From NCBI GenBank assembly GCA_030671005.1, contig DAOVAN010000024.1, positions 1 to 15,299 on the forward strand: 15,299 bases of DNA, given 5' to 3'. The position numbers and the translations under genes were made by a program. This DNA is from Caldifarciminota bacterium (GTDB lineage: Bacteria > Hydrothermota > Tepidihabitantia > SM23-42). Position 1 is the stretch's first letter; each line of letters begins with the position of its first letter. This document shows positions 7,913-14,144 of this stretch, piece after piece. Under the pieces are notes generated by a model, which was given only the letters and a program-made list of their open reading frames with translations, made no database searches and was not told the DNA's origin.

Positions 7913-9580
7913 TTAGAATATATGATAAATGCCGAAGTACAGTTCACGCCCTTTATCAACGAGCGGGAAACCCAAATCTAACCGGGCCGGGCCGATCGGC
8001 GTGGAATAACGCAAACCTACACCAGCACTCATCTTTAGGTATTCGGTATCGCGGAAATCGATTTTATTATCAACATAACCAACATCGAAGAAACCAACTA
8101 GGCCGAAATTCATGGGCAGCACCACTCGATACTCAAGGTTGAGATTGAGCAGGATGTTCCCGTATCGCAAGCTAGCTATTGAGTCGGGGCCGACAGATTT
8201 CTCGGGATAACCGCGCAGTGTATACTGCCCCCCGATATAGTATTTCTCATAAGTCCCCAAACCGTCCGTGGGAATCATGACCCCGAACTTGAAACGCTGA
8301 GCAAAGGTATTATTAAACAATGGATGGAACGATCGCTGTTCAACCTCGATGCGCATGAAATTGTTGGCACCGCCGAAAATACCACCAGCATACTCAAAAA
8401 GCGGAACCACATAAAAACCCTGTCGAGGATGAAAGAACTCATCTCTACGGTCAACAAGGAACCGCAGAATGACACCGTTGGTCACGCCCTTGAATGTATC
8501 GGGCAGCGTAATCTTTGGCTGGATATCAACATACTTGTACTGATGCGCAATACTGAAGGCAACTTCCTCACTAAAAACCTTCGTTATCCGAAACTCACTG
8601 CCTCTTGTCCACCGCGAGAAATCAAGGTTATCCTCAATCCAGTAAAATGGCAGCAGCGAAAACTTCAGGCCAAGCGGCGTGACGTACGGCAGCGAATATA
8701 AACCCTCGAGTTTGATCTCCCATTCTTTTTGAATATTGAATTTGAAAAAAGGACTGATGTTGGCGCGGTGGCCGATGTTGGCCAGGTTCAATTCCTCAAG
8801 ACCTAATGAGAATAAAAAACTGAACGGCAGAGTAACACCCACTCCAAAATTGAGTCTGCGTGATTTCAACTCACGTAAATCAAATACCAGGTCAATGCTA
8901 TCTGGCTGTTGCCTCAGCATCTCAACTTTGAGCATACTGAAGAAACCCAGTGCGTAGATTCTTCGTTGACTGTTGTATACCTTGGACTTACTGTACCGAT
9001 CCCCGGGTTTCAGCTCGATCTCTCTGTACACTACCCGCGGCCGTGTGCCTTTCAGTCCACGCACCTCGATGCTTCGTATATAGTGAACAAAACCCTTCTC
9101 GATATCGAACACCAGAAACCCAGAATCAGGTTCTGCCGAAGCAGTGACCTCAGCAAAAGGATAACCATGATCTTTGTAATCATCTTCGATTTCTTTTGCC
9201 GTAACATTCACGTTTTCCTGAATGAAGTAATCACCCACTTCGATATGGAAGTGGTCCTTCACTTCCTCGATTCGATCGCCGTTCACAAGAATTTGACGTA
9301 TCTTCGGTCTCAGGCCTTCTTCTACACGAAAAACCACAGTCACGAGTGTATCACTGGTCCTCGCCTCGGGCATGACCTCGGTATAGAAGAACCCCTCCCT
9401 GCGGTAAGCCTGAGCTATCCGACCAGCGTCGTAGTTCAAGTCGATTTCTTTATATTCCTCACCCGTCTTCGAGGTAATTTCGGACCGCAATGTGCGCGCC
9501 GACATTGATTCGTTGCCGACGAAGTCAATTTCGGAAATGGAGAGATTAATGAGTATCAGCGAAACAAAAAAACCAACCAA
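7913..9580 (-). CDS. tamA: Omp85/BamA-superfamily outer-membrane protein, TamA-like with three POTRA domains
   Basis: Outer-membrane beta-barrel assembly/translocation protein, 555 residues. A short hydrophobic signal (MVGFFVSLILINLSIS) is followed by three POTRA-like domains (about 16-87, 91-161 and 166-236). These start with the repeated SEIDFVGN, RQILVNG and RSIEVRG patterns. A 16-strand-type barrel follows from about residue 240. The conserved Omp85 loop motif is present as QYTLRGYPE (LRGY at 455-458), and the chain ends FGIYHIF, with the C-terminal Phe expected of barrels. Three POTRAs, a length near 555-580 and an adjacent tamB point to TamA rather than BamA (five POTRAs), though this could be the only Omp85 of the lineage. 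The TTG at 9580 is the only usable early start: an in-frame TAA, the stop of the upstream gene, lies 6 nt before it. No Shine-Dalgarno is seen, so coupling to the upstream gene is likely. Confidence 0.9.
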   Translation of the reverse strand: MVGFFVSLILINLSISEIDFVGNESMSARTLRSEITSKTGEEYKEIDLNYDAGRIAQAYRREGFFYTEVMPEARTSDTLVTVVFRVEEGLRPKIRQILVNGDRIEEVKDHFHIEVGDYFIQENVNVTAKEIEDDYKDHGYPFAEVTASAEPDSGFLVFDIEKGFVHYIRSIEVRGLKGTRPRVVYREIELKPGDRYSKSKVYNSQRRIYALGFFSMLKVEMLRQQPDSIDLVFDLRELKSRRLNFGVGVTLPFSFLFSLGLEELNLANIGHRANISPFFKFNIQKEWEIKLEGLYSLPYVTPLGLKFSLLPFYWIEDNLDFSRWTRGSEFRITKVFSEEVAFSIAHQYKYVDIQPKITLPDTFKGVTNGVILRFLVDRRDEFFHPRQGFYVVPLFEYAGGIFGGANNFMRIEVEQRSFHPLFNNTFAQRFKFGVMIPTDGLGTYEKYYIGGQYTLRGYPEKSVGPDSIASLRYGNILLNLNLEYRVVLPMNFGLVGFFDVGYVDNKIDFRDTEYLKMSAGVGLRYSTPIGPARLDLGFPLVDKGRELYFGIYHIF

Positions 9581-9586
9581 GTGATA

Positions 9587-10540
9587 TTAGATCAACAATG
9601 TGCCTTTTCTAATGATCAACCGATCATCAAGCCAAACACTGGGCTTTCTGACTACTGCATCAAGATGTATACTCGCTTTGTTTTTTCCACCGAATGCAAG
9701 ATTATTACCAAAGGCAACATGTATGGTACCGAGTACTTTTTCATCCTCGAGTACGTTGCCGGTGATTTTCGCCTTATAATTTGTGCCGATACCGAATTCA
9801 CAGAGGGTCCTCTCTTTCCTGCCATACTTGTTGAAAATTGCACTGAGCTGTCGGTTGCCCCGTAGTCTGTTTATAGCCCCTTTTCTCACCTCAACCGCAA
9901 CTGGTTCCCGAACTGCGCCAACCGGAGCAAAGGAGCCATCTACTACGATCATGCCATTACTCTTTCCTTCGACCGGTGCAACATAAGCTTCGCCGGCGGG
10001 CAGGTTAGAAAAGCCTCCCTTGTGCTTCACGATTCCTGTATCTGGACAACATTTCCTTCTCTGTAACTGGAGCTCCAAGGCTGTTCCAATCTCGGATTCG
10101 ATATACGCCTTGCGGGCTCTGCTGAGCTGCTTACACACCTTCTTCGTGAGGCGCGCGATTCTTCTATAATCGGCATTCAATGTTCGCAGCATCATTTCAA
10201 CTGTAATACCCGGCATGGTCGCACCGCGTGCACCTCTCTTATTGGCATCAATCCTCGCGAGGGTATGGGTCAATGAATGACTAGTGGGCATGATGAAAAC
10301 ATCACACTTTTTAAGAACATCAGCCACAAGGCCTGGCGGCTCTTCACCGTGGATCGCACGGGGACTCATTTCAACCAAGATAGCATCGGTGTGCTTCTGC
10401 AGAGCCATCCAAATCGAAAACCCCACGGCACGACATGGTTCATCGGTTACGACAACAACCCTCTCCCCGGCTTTCACCCCCAGACAATCTTTGATTATAA
10501 TATTAGCCGCTCCAAGTAGTCTTCGTTCCAGCTTTTTCAT
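9587..10540 (-). CDS. M29-like aminopeptidase-family protein
   Basis: A 317-residue protein resembling the M29 (aminopeptidase T) family, metal-dependent exopeptidases that trim N-terminal residues. Likely metal ligands are seen in order: Glu184 in LPAGEAYVAP, Glu248 in LCEFGIGTN, His274 in GTIHVAFGNN, and His292/Asp294 in SIHLDAVV. The family is usually near 400 residues, so this is a short member. The Tyr expected seven residues after the third ligand appears to be Leu281, so activity may differ from classical M29 enzymes; short M29-like proteins also include ring-cleaving dioxygenase (NicX-type) relatives. It starts 22 nt after rpsG without a clear ribosome site and ends 6 nt before the Omp85 gene in the same reading frame. 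Its place in this operon is unexplained. The fold family is fairly sure; the reaction is not. Confidence 0.82.
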   Translation of the reverse strand: MKKLERRLLGAANIIIKDCLGVKAGERVVVVTDEPCRAVGFSIWMALQKHTDAILVEMSPRAIHGEEPPGLVADVLKKCDVFIMPTSHSLTHTLARIDANKRGARGATMPGITVEMMLRTLNADYRRIARLTKKVCKQLSRARKAYIESEIGTALELQLQRRKCCPDTGIVKHKGGFSNLPAGEAYVAPVEGKSNGMIVVDGSFAPVGAVREPVAVEVRKGAINRLRGNRQLSAIFNKYGRKERTLCEFGIGTNYKAKITGNVLEDEKVLGTIHVAFGNNLAFGGKNKASIHLDAVVRKPSVWLDDRLIIRKGTLLI

Positions 10541-10562
10541 GAGAGATTATGCGATGTTTTTG

Positions 10563-11033
10563 TTACCAGCGGAAATGGGCGAATGCGCGGTTCGCCTCAG
10601 CCATCTTGTGTACCTCTTCCCTCTTCTTGATGGCACCACCTTCGTTACGGCTTGCAGCGATTATCTCTTGGGCAAGCCTATCTTCCATGCGGTACTCAGA
10701 CCTACCTCGAGCCACCCGTATCAACCACTTGACGGCTAGACTATCTTTTCTTGCCGGTCGTACTTCCATGGGAATCTGGTAGGTTGCTCCACCGACACGG
10801 CGTGGTCTCACCTCAAGAATGGGTTTAACATTGTTCAGCGCTTTCTCAAATACAGCAAGGCCATCTTCTTTTGTCTCTTTCTCGATACGCTCCAAGGCGC
10901 CGTAGAAAATCCTCTGTGCAACGCTCTTTTTACCATCCCACATAAGGTTACTGACAAACTTGCTCACGAGCACGCTATTGAATTTCGGATCCGGCTGGAC
11001 CTTTCTCACCGTGGCTCTTCTTCTTCTACCCAT
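10563..11033 (-). CDS. rpsG: 30S ribosomal protein S7
   Basis: S7 binds the 3' major domain of 16S rRNA, nucleates assembly of the 30S head and lies near the exit site. The 156-residue length is normal for bacterial S7. Typical sequence includes MGRRRRATVRKVQPDPKF, FVSNLMWDGKKSVAQRIFYGAL, the VRPRRVGGATYQIPMEV stretch and the C-terminal HKMAEANRAFAHFRW. The ATG has a strong GGGAGGT site that directly follows the rpsL stop (9-nt gap). In most bacteria fusA and tuf follow; here a peptidase gene follows instead. In E. coli S7 represses its own operon; whether that holds here cannot be seen. Confidence 0.98.
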   Translation of the reverse strand: MGRRRRATVRKVQPDPKFNSVLVSKFVSNLMWDGKKSVAQRIFYGALERIEKETKEDGLAVFEKALNNVKPILEVRPRRVGGATYQIPMEVRPARKDSLAVKWLIRVARGRSEYRMEDRLAQEIIAASRNEGGAIKKREEVHKMAEANRAFAHFRW

Positions 11034-11042
11034 ATTACCTCC

Positions 11043-11432
11043 CTAGGACGCCACCGGCGTTTCCTTCGGTCGTTTCACGCCGTAGAGCGAACGGCTCTTC
11101 TTCCTGCCTTCAACACCTGCCGTGTCGTATTTCCCGCGTACCACATGGTATCGCACACCCGGTAAATCCTTCACCCTGCCGCCACGTACAAGGACGATTG
11201 AGTGTTCCTGCAAGTTATGACCCTCACCCGGTATATACGAAGTCACCTCATGGCCATTGGTCAATCGCACCTTACAGACCTTACGCAAAGCAGAGTTCGG
11301 TTTCTTAGGAGTAGTAATATACACACGCGTACAGACGCCGCGACGCTGAGGATTACGCTGTAGTGCCGGTGCCTTGCTCTTCGACACCGCCTTTCGCCTT
11401 CCCTTTCTAATTAATTGGTTAATTGTCGGCAT
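11043..11432 (-). CDS. rpsL: 30S ribosomal protein S12
   Basis: S12 sits at the decoding centre and controls accuracy; it is the classic streptomycin-resistance target. The 129 residues include PTINQLIRKGR, the invariant TPKKPNSALRKVCKVRLTNG and GGRVKDLPGVRYH. The streptomycin-relevant lysines are both wild type (Lys43 and Lys88), and Asp89, the usual methylthiolation site, is present. A short extra tail (ETPVAS) follows the usual YGVKRPK end. The ATG has a strong AAGGAGG site. It is first in a minus-strand operon driven by a consensus promoter at 11472-11499 and is divergent from asnS. Confidence 0.98.
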   Translation of the reverse strand: MPTINQLIRKGRRKAVSKSKAPALQRNPQRRGVCTRVYITTPKKPNSALRKVCKVRLTNGHEVTSYIPGEGHNLQEHSIVLVRGGRVKDLPGVRYHVVRGKYDTAGVEGRKKSRSLYGVKRPKETPVAS

Positions 11433-11471
11433 TTGCCTCCTTCATAAAACAACTTTTCATGATAACTTTTT

Positions 11472-11499
11472 ATTATATTCACAAAGCCTGCATTGTCAA
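11472..11499 (-). promoter_or_regulatory. consensus promoter for rpsL-rpsG-peptidase-omp85-tamB
   Basis: Minus strand: TTGACA (11499-11494), 16-bp spacer, TATAAT (11477-11472), both perfect. Predicted start near 11465, giving a leader of about 33 nt that ends in AAGGAGG before rpsL. Its -35 box lies 10 bp from the -35 box of the divergent asnS promoter. Confidence 0.88.
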
Positions 11500-11509
11500 C
11501 CCGTAATAC

Positions 11510-11537
11510 TTGACTTCATTGCCGTCGTGTATATTAT
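11510..11537 (+). promoter_or_regulatory. promoter of asnS, predicted to give a leaderless mRNA
   Basis: TTGACT (11510-11515), 16-bp spacer, TATTAT (11532-11537). The asnS ATG is at 11543, only 5 nt after the -10 box, so transcription should start at or within a base or two of the A of the start codon. No Shine-Dalgarno precedes the ATG, in keeping with a leaderless transcript. Confidence 0.75.
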
Positions 11538-11542
11538 AAGCA

Positions 11543-12832
11543 ATGCATGTGTACATCGAGGATATCGGCAAACACGATGGAGAAGAGGTCATCCTCAAGG
11601 GTTGGCTATACAACAAGCGCTCGAGTGGTAAGATAAGATTCCTCTTGGTGCGTGATGGCACCGGCATTGTGCAATCGGTTATTGCACAGGACGAAGTCAA
11701 CGACGAAATATTCGACGCCGCCGATAGAATCACCCAGGAATCATCCCTTGTCCTAGAAGGCACGGTCAGAAAAGATGAGAGGGCGCCCGGCGGCTATGAA
11801 ATCGTAGCGAAGGATTTGCAGATACTGCAAACGGCCCAAGACTTTCCCATCACCCCAAAGGAACATTCTATCGAATATCTGCAGCCACTCAGGCATTTAT
11901 GGCTCCGTTCGAAAAAGCAAAATGCCATAATGCGCGTACGTCATGAGCTCATAAAAGCCTGCCGAGACTTCTTTGACAACCAGGGGTTCATTAATACCGA
12001 TACCCCTATCCTTACACCCGCATCGGTCGAAGGCACAACTACACTGTTCCCAGTAGATTACTATGGAGATACGGTGTATCTGGCGCAGAGCGGACAACTC
12101 TACAATGAAGCAACCATTGGAGCACTAGGAAAGGTCTACTGTTTTGGTCCTACATTCCGGGCTGAAAAATCAAAAACCAGACGCCATCTCACCGAATTCT
12201 GGATGCTGGAACCTGAAGTTGCCTTTCTTGACCTCAACGGAGTCATGGACCTCGCCGAAGACATGACTGTGTTCATTGTTGAGCGAATACTCAAGAAGAG
12301 AAAGACCGAACTCGAAACTCTCGAACGGGACATCAAGAAGCTCGAAAAGATCAAGAAGCCATTTCCGCGCATCACTTACAAAGAGGCCGTAACTATCATC
12401 CAAAAGAAACACAAAGATTTCAAAGACGGCGACGATTTCGGTGCACCGCATGAGACAGCAATTTCTGAGAATTATGAGAAACCTGTTTTCGTACACCATT
12501 ATCCAGTTGGAATAAAAGCATTCTATATGAAACGCGATCCGGATGATGATTCGCTGTCCCTTAGTGTCGACATGATAGGCCCAGAGGGCATTGGTGAACT
12601 GATTGGAGGCGGTCAGCGCGAAGACGACTATGATATATTGCTGAAAAGAATCAGAGAAAACAAACTGTCCGAGGATGCCTACAAATGGTATCTAGATCTC
12701 CGCAAATATGGCACTTGCCCGCACAGCGGCTTTGGTTTGGGTATCGAACGTGCCATTGCCTGGGTATGCGGCATAAAACATGTACGCGAAACAATTCCCT
12801 TCCCTAGAATGCTAGAGAAGGTATACCCTTAA
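11543..12832 (+). CDS. asnS: asparaginyl-tRNA synthetase
   Basis: Class IIb aminoacyl-tRNA synthetase that joins Asn to tRNA-Asn; cytoplasmic. The 429 residues show an N-terminal OB-fold anticodon-binding domain (about 16-100) and the class II catalytic core: motif 1 around GFINTDTPILTP (148-159), motif 2 FGPTFRAEKSKTRRHLTEFW (201-220) continuing into MLEPE, and motif 3 GFGLGIERAIAWVCG (396-410) with RETIPFPR. HLTEFWMLEPE and the absence of the large GAD insertion of bacterial AspRS support AsnRS. Length is normal for the compact bacterial/archaeal type. The ATG at 11543 has no ribosome site and sits 5 nt after a -10 box; the ATG at 11547 is out of frame. Its presence suggests direct charging of Asn in this organism, though an amidotransferase route cannot be excluded from this window. 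Confidence 0.96.
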   Translation: MHVYIEDIGKHDGEEVILKGWLYNKRSSGKIRFLLVRDGTGIVQSVIAQDEVNDEIFDAADRITQESSLVLEGTVRKDERAPGGYEIVAKDLQILQTAQDFPITPKEHSIEYLQPLRHLWLRSKKQNAIMRVRHELIKACRDFFDNQGFINTDTPILTPASVEGTTTLFPVDYYGDTVYLAQSGQLYNEATIGALGKVYCFGPTFRAEKSKTRRHLTEFWMLEPEVAFLDLNGVMDLAEDMTVFIVERILKKRKTELETLERDIKKLEKIKKPFPRITYKEAVTIIQKKHKDFKDGDDFGAPHETAISENYEKPVFVHHYPVGIKAFYMKRDPDDDSLSLSVDMIGPEGIGELIGGGQREDDYDILLKRIRENKLSEDAYKWYLDLRKYGTCPHSGFGLGIERAIAWVCGIKHVRETIPFPRMLEKVYP

Positions 12833-13009
12833 ATGGGAAAGCACGAAATTCGAAATCCGAAATACGATTCCGTAAATACTCAAATCTTTGATTCGATTGT
12901 ATTTACGAGAATCCCCGATAGGGGGAACAAATTCTAAGCACCAAATTCAAAATACTAAATCACAAATTTCAATATCCAAATAACAAATAATATCCAATAC
13001 CAAAATCTC
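12833..13009. repeat. A-rich short-period degenerate repeat, non-coding
   Basis: Apart from the hairpins at 12866-12926, this stretch is made of imperfect 7-8-bp units such as GAAATTCG, AAATCCGA, CAAATTC, AAATCAC and AAATCTC, with A-rich top strand. No start, ribosome site or long frame fits a gene. It grades into the 88-bp direct repeat at 13010. Confidence 0.65.
12866..12926 (+). other. two hairpins downstream of asnS
   Basis: The first pairs CGTAAATAC (12871-12879) with GTATTTACG (12899-12907), extended outward by GATTC/GAATC across one bulge. The second is TCCCC-GATAG-GGGGA (12912-12926). Neither is followed by a T run, so they are not standard intrinsic terminators, but they begin 34 nt after the asnS stop and could end or protect its transcript. 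Confidence 0.45.
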
Positions 13010-13097
13010 AAATCCCAAACGGCAAGAATCTCATCCCGCATCCCGTATCTTCTCTCTTAGACTCTGTGACTTTTAGACGCTTCGACTCCTTTTATAT
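13010..13097. repeat. 88-bp direct repeat, copy 1
   Basis: Matches copy 2 at 13228-13315 without gaps and with about seven substitutions (offset 218). It begins AAATCCCAAACGG and ends CGACTCCTTTTATAT. Inside are heptamers (CATCCCG twice, then TATCTTC) and GAC-containing 7-8-bp units. The top strand is pyrimidine-rich. No coding content is seen. Confidence 0.85.
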
Positions 13098-13107
13098 CTT
13101 GTATCCC

Positions 13108-13212
13108 ACCCCGCACCTTTTGGGCTCGAAGCTGTCTCCAATTGGTATTACCACAAAGCATAACGGCTAATTTCTAAGATTCACAAGAACTAAGAAACCA
13201 AAGGTGCGGGGT
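13108..13212. repeat. segment bounded by 13-bp inverted repeats
   Basis: ACCCCGCACCTTT (13108-13120) and its exact complement AAAGGTGCGGGGT (13200-13212) enclose 79 bp of unrepeated sequence. The segment lies between the two 88-bp direct repeats. It could be a small non-autonomous inserted element or a long stem-loop; no flanking target duplication or transposase was recognised. Confidence 0.6.
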
Positions 13213-13227
13213 CTCCGCCTCGCTCCG

Positions 13228-13315
13228 AAATTCCAAACGGCAAGAATCTCATCCCGTATCCCATATCTTTTCTCTTAGACTCTGCGACTTTTAGACCCTT
13301 CGACTCCTTTTATAT
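13228..13315. repeat. 88-bp direct repeat, copy 2
   Basis: Second full copy of the repeat at 13010-13097. It begins AAATTCCAAACGG. It is followed by a run of heptamers (TATCCCA, CATCACG, TATCTCG, TATCCCG, CATCTTT) leading straight into the partial third copy. Confidence 0.85.
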
Positions 13316-13334
13316 CCCACATCACGTATCTCGT

Positions 13335-13392
13335 ATCCCGCATCTTTACTCTTCGACTTTGTGACTTTTGGACCCTTCGACTCCCTTTATGT
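13335..13392. repeat. partial third copy (58 bp) of the 88-bp repeat
   Basis: Matches the last 58 bp of copy 2 (13258-13315) without gaps, about eight differences, offset 77. It starts ATCCCGCATC and ends CGACTCCCTTTATGT. The remaining 47 bp before the next promoter are A/T-rich with no gene. Confidence 0.75.
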
Positions 13393-13439
13393 CTCGTATC
13401 TGCATAATCAACGAAATTGAATAAATTCAATTTCGCCCC

Positions 13440-13467
13440 TTGACAAATTAAGATTTTTAATTATAAT
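13440..13467 (+). promoter_or_regulatory. consensus promoter of the DUF2089 gene, predicted leaderless
   Basis: TTGACA (13440-13445), 16-bp spacer, TATAAT (13462-13467), both perfect. The ATG is at 13473, 5 nt after the -10 box, the same geometry as asnS, and no Shine-Dalgarno is present. Confidence 0.82.
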
Positions 13468-13472
13468 ATAGC

Positions 13473-13838
13473 ATGAAAGTTAAATTATTCAATTGTCCAT
13501 CATGTGATGAACTGATGGTGATCAGCGAATTGAAGTGCCCCAAATGCGATCTAAGGATCAAGAAAGACTTCGAAGCTTGCCAATTCTGCCAACTGCCGGA
13601 AGATGACTTCGAATTCCTGAAGATATTCTTAAGGAGCCAGGGCCGCATAACCGACATGGAGAAGCTGCTCGGCGTCTCGTATCCCACCATCAAAACGAAG
13701 ATTGATGGTCTGTTGAAAAACCTGAATCTGTCGCCCCTATCCCTTGACCAAGAACATGACCCGCTCGAAGCACTCGCCCAAGGAAAGATATCGGTTGAGG
13801 AAACAGTCGCAATACTTAAACAAAGAAAGAAACGATGA
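13473..13838 (+). CDS. DUF2089-type zinc-ribbon / helix-turn-helix protein
   Basis: A 121-residue probable DNA-binding regulator of the DUF2089 family; function not established. Zinc-ribbon cysteines are at C8, C11, C22 and C25 (CPSC ... CPKC), with a further CQFC pair (C36, C39). A helix-turn-helix-like segment follows (about 49-84, FLRSQGRITDMEKLLGVSYP then TIKTKIDGLLKNL). The C-terminal LEALAQGKISVEETVAILK resembles the SHOCT-like motif at the start of the next gene product. Such proteins are often found beside DUF4097 genes, as here. The ATG sits 5 nt after the -10 box with no ribosome site. The downstream gene starts 306 nt later, after a tandem repeat, so the two may or may not share a transcript. 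Confidence 0.9.
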   Translation: MKVKLFNCPSCDELMVISELKCPKCDLRIKKDFEACQFCQLPEDDFEFLKIFLRSQGRITDMEKLLGVSYPTIKTKIDGLLKNLNLSPLSLDQEHDPLEALAQGKISVEETVAILKQRKKR

Positions 13839-13894
13839 AGATCGTTGTACGGTTACGTTTCTTTGACGAAAGCCGTGACCTTTGTTTCCGAAAC

Positions 13895-14098
13895 GGGCCC
13901 CGTTGAATATTGACCGAGGAGCGATGATGGAGAAAAATCACAGGAGTGCGATCAATGTCCGTGAAGATAAATGGATGGTCATTTATTCTACAGGGCGGGC
14001 CCCGTTGAATACTGACCGAGGAACGATGATGAAGAAAGATCACAGGAGTGCGATCAATACCCGTGAAGATAAATGCATGGGCATTTATTCTACGGGGC
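13895..14098. repeat. 102-bp tandem repeat, two full copies plus a stub
   Basis: Copy 1 is 13895-13996, copy 2 is 13997-14098, and a third begins at 14099 (GGGCCCCGT) before the similarity ends. The copies align without gaps with about eight substitutions. Each unit starts at GGGCCCC; the junctions form GC-rich near-palindromes (AACGGG-C-CCCGTT at 13892-13904; TACGGGGC-GG-GCCCCGTA at 14091-14108). Because 102 is a multiple of three, open frames run through it on both strands. In the plus frame nearly all substitutions change the residue, so it is probably not protein-coding. It lies between the DUF2089 and DUF4097 genes. Confidence 0.85.
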
Positions 14099-14131
14099 GG
14101 GCCCCGTAACCGTAACCGCCAAACGATCTCT

Positions 14132-14139
14132 AAGGAGGT
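14132..14139 (+). promoter_or_regulatory. ribosome binding site that decides a TTG start (DUF4097 gene)
   Basis: AAGGAGGT lies 6 nt (counted from GGAGG) before TTG at 14145. A nearby ATG at 14149 is out of frame and the in-frame ATG at 14073 lies inside the 102-bp repeat without a ribosome site, so TTG is the likely start. Confidence 0.85.
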
Positions 14140-14144
14140 GTACA

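Noticed and set aside
8909..9508. 199-codon plus-strand frame opposite the Omp85 gene
   Set aside because: Antisense shadow of a clear Omp85 coding sequence; no family resemblance, no ribosome site, no promoter.
12912..12926. Intrinsic terminator of asnS
   Set aside because: The stem is only 5 bp and is followed by AACAAATTC rather than a T run; kept only as a hairpin.
13010..14107. CRISPR array
   Set aside because: Repeats are 58-102 bp, two or three imperfect copies, with no regular spacers and no cas genes.
13882..14109. 75-codon plus-strand frame made of two 34-residue repeats
   Set aside because: It exists because the 102-bp unit is a multiple of three. It has no ribosome site or promoter, nearly all differences between the units are amino-acid changes, and a minus-strand frame is open over the same stretch as well.
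14073..14144. Longer N-terminus for the DUF4097 protein from the ATG at 14073
   Set aside because: It would be translated from the 102-bp repeat without a ribosome site, while a strong GGAGG site points to the TTG at 14145, where family similarity begins.
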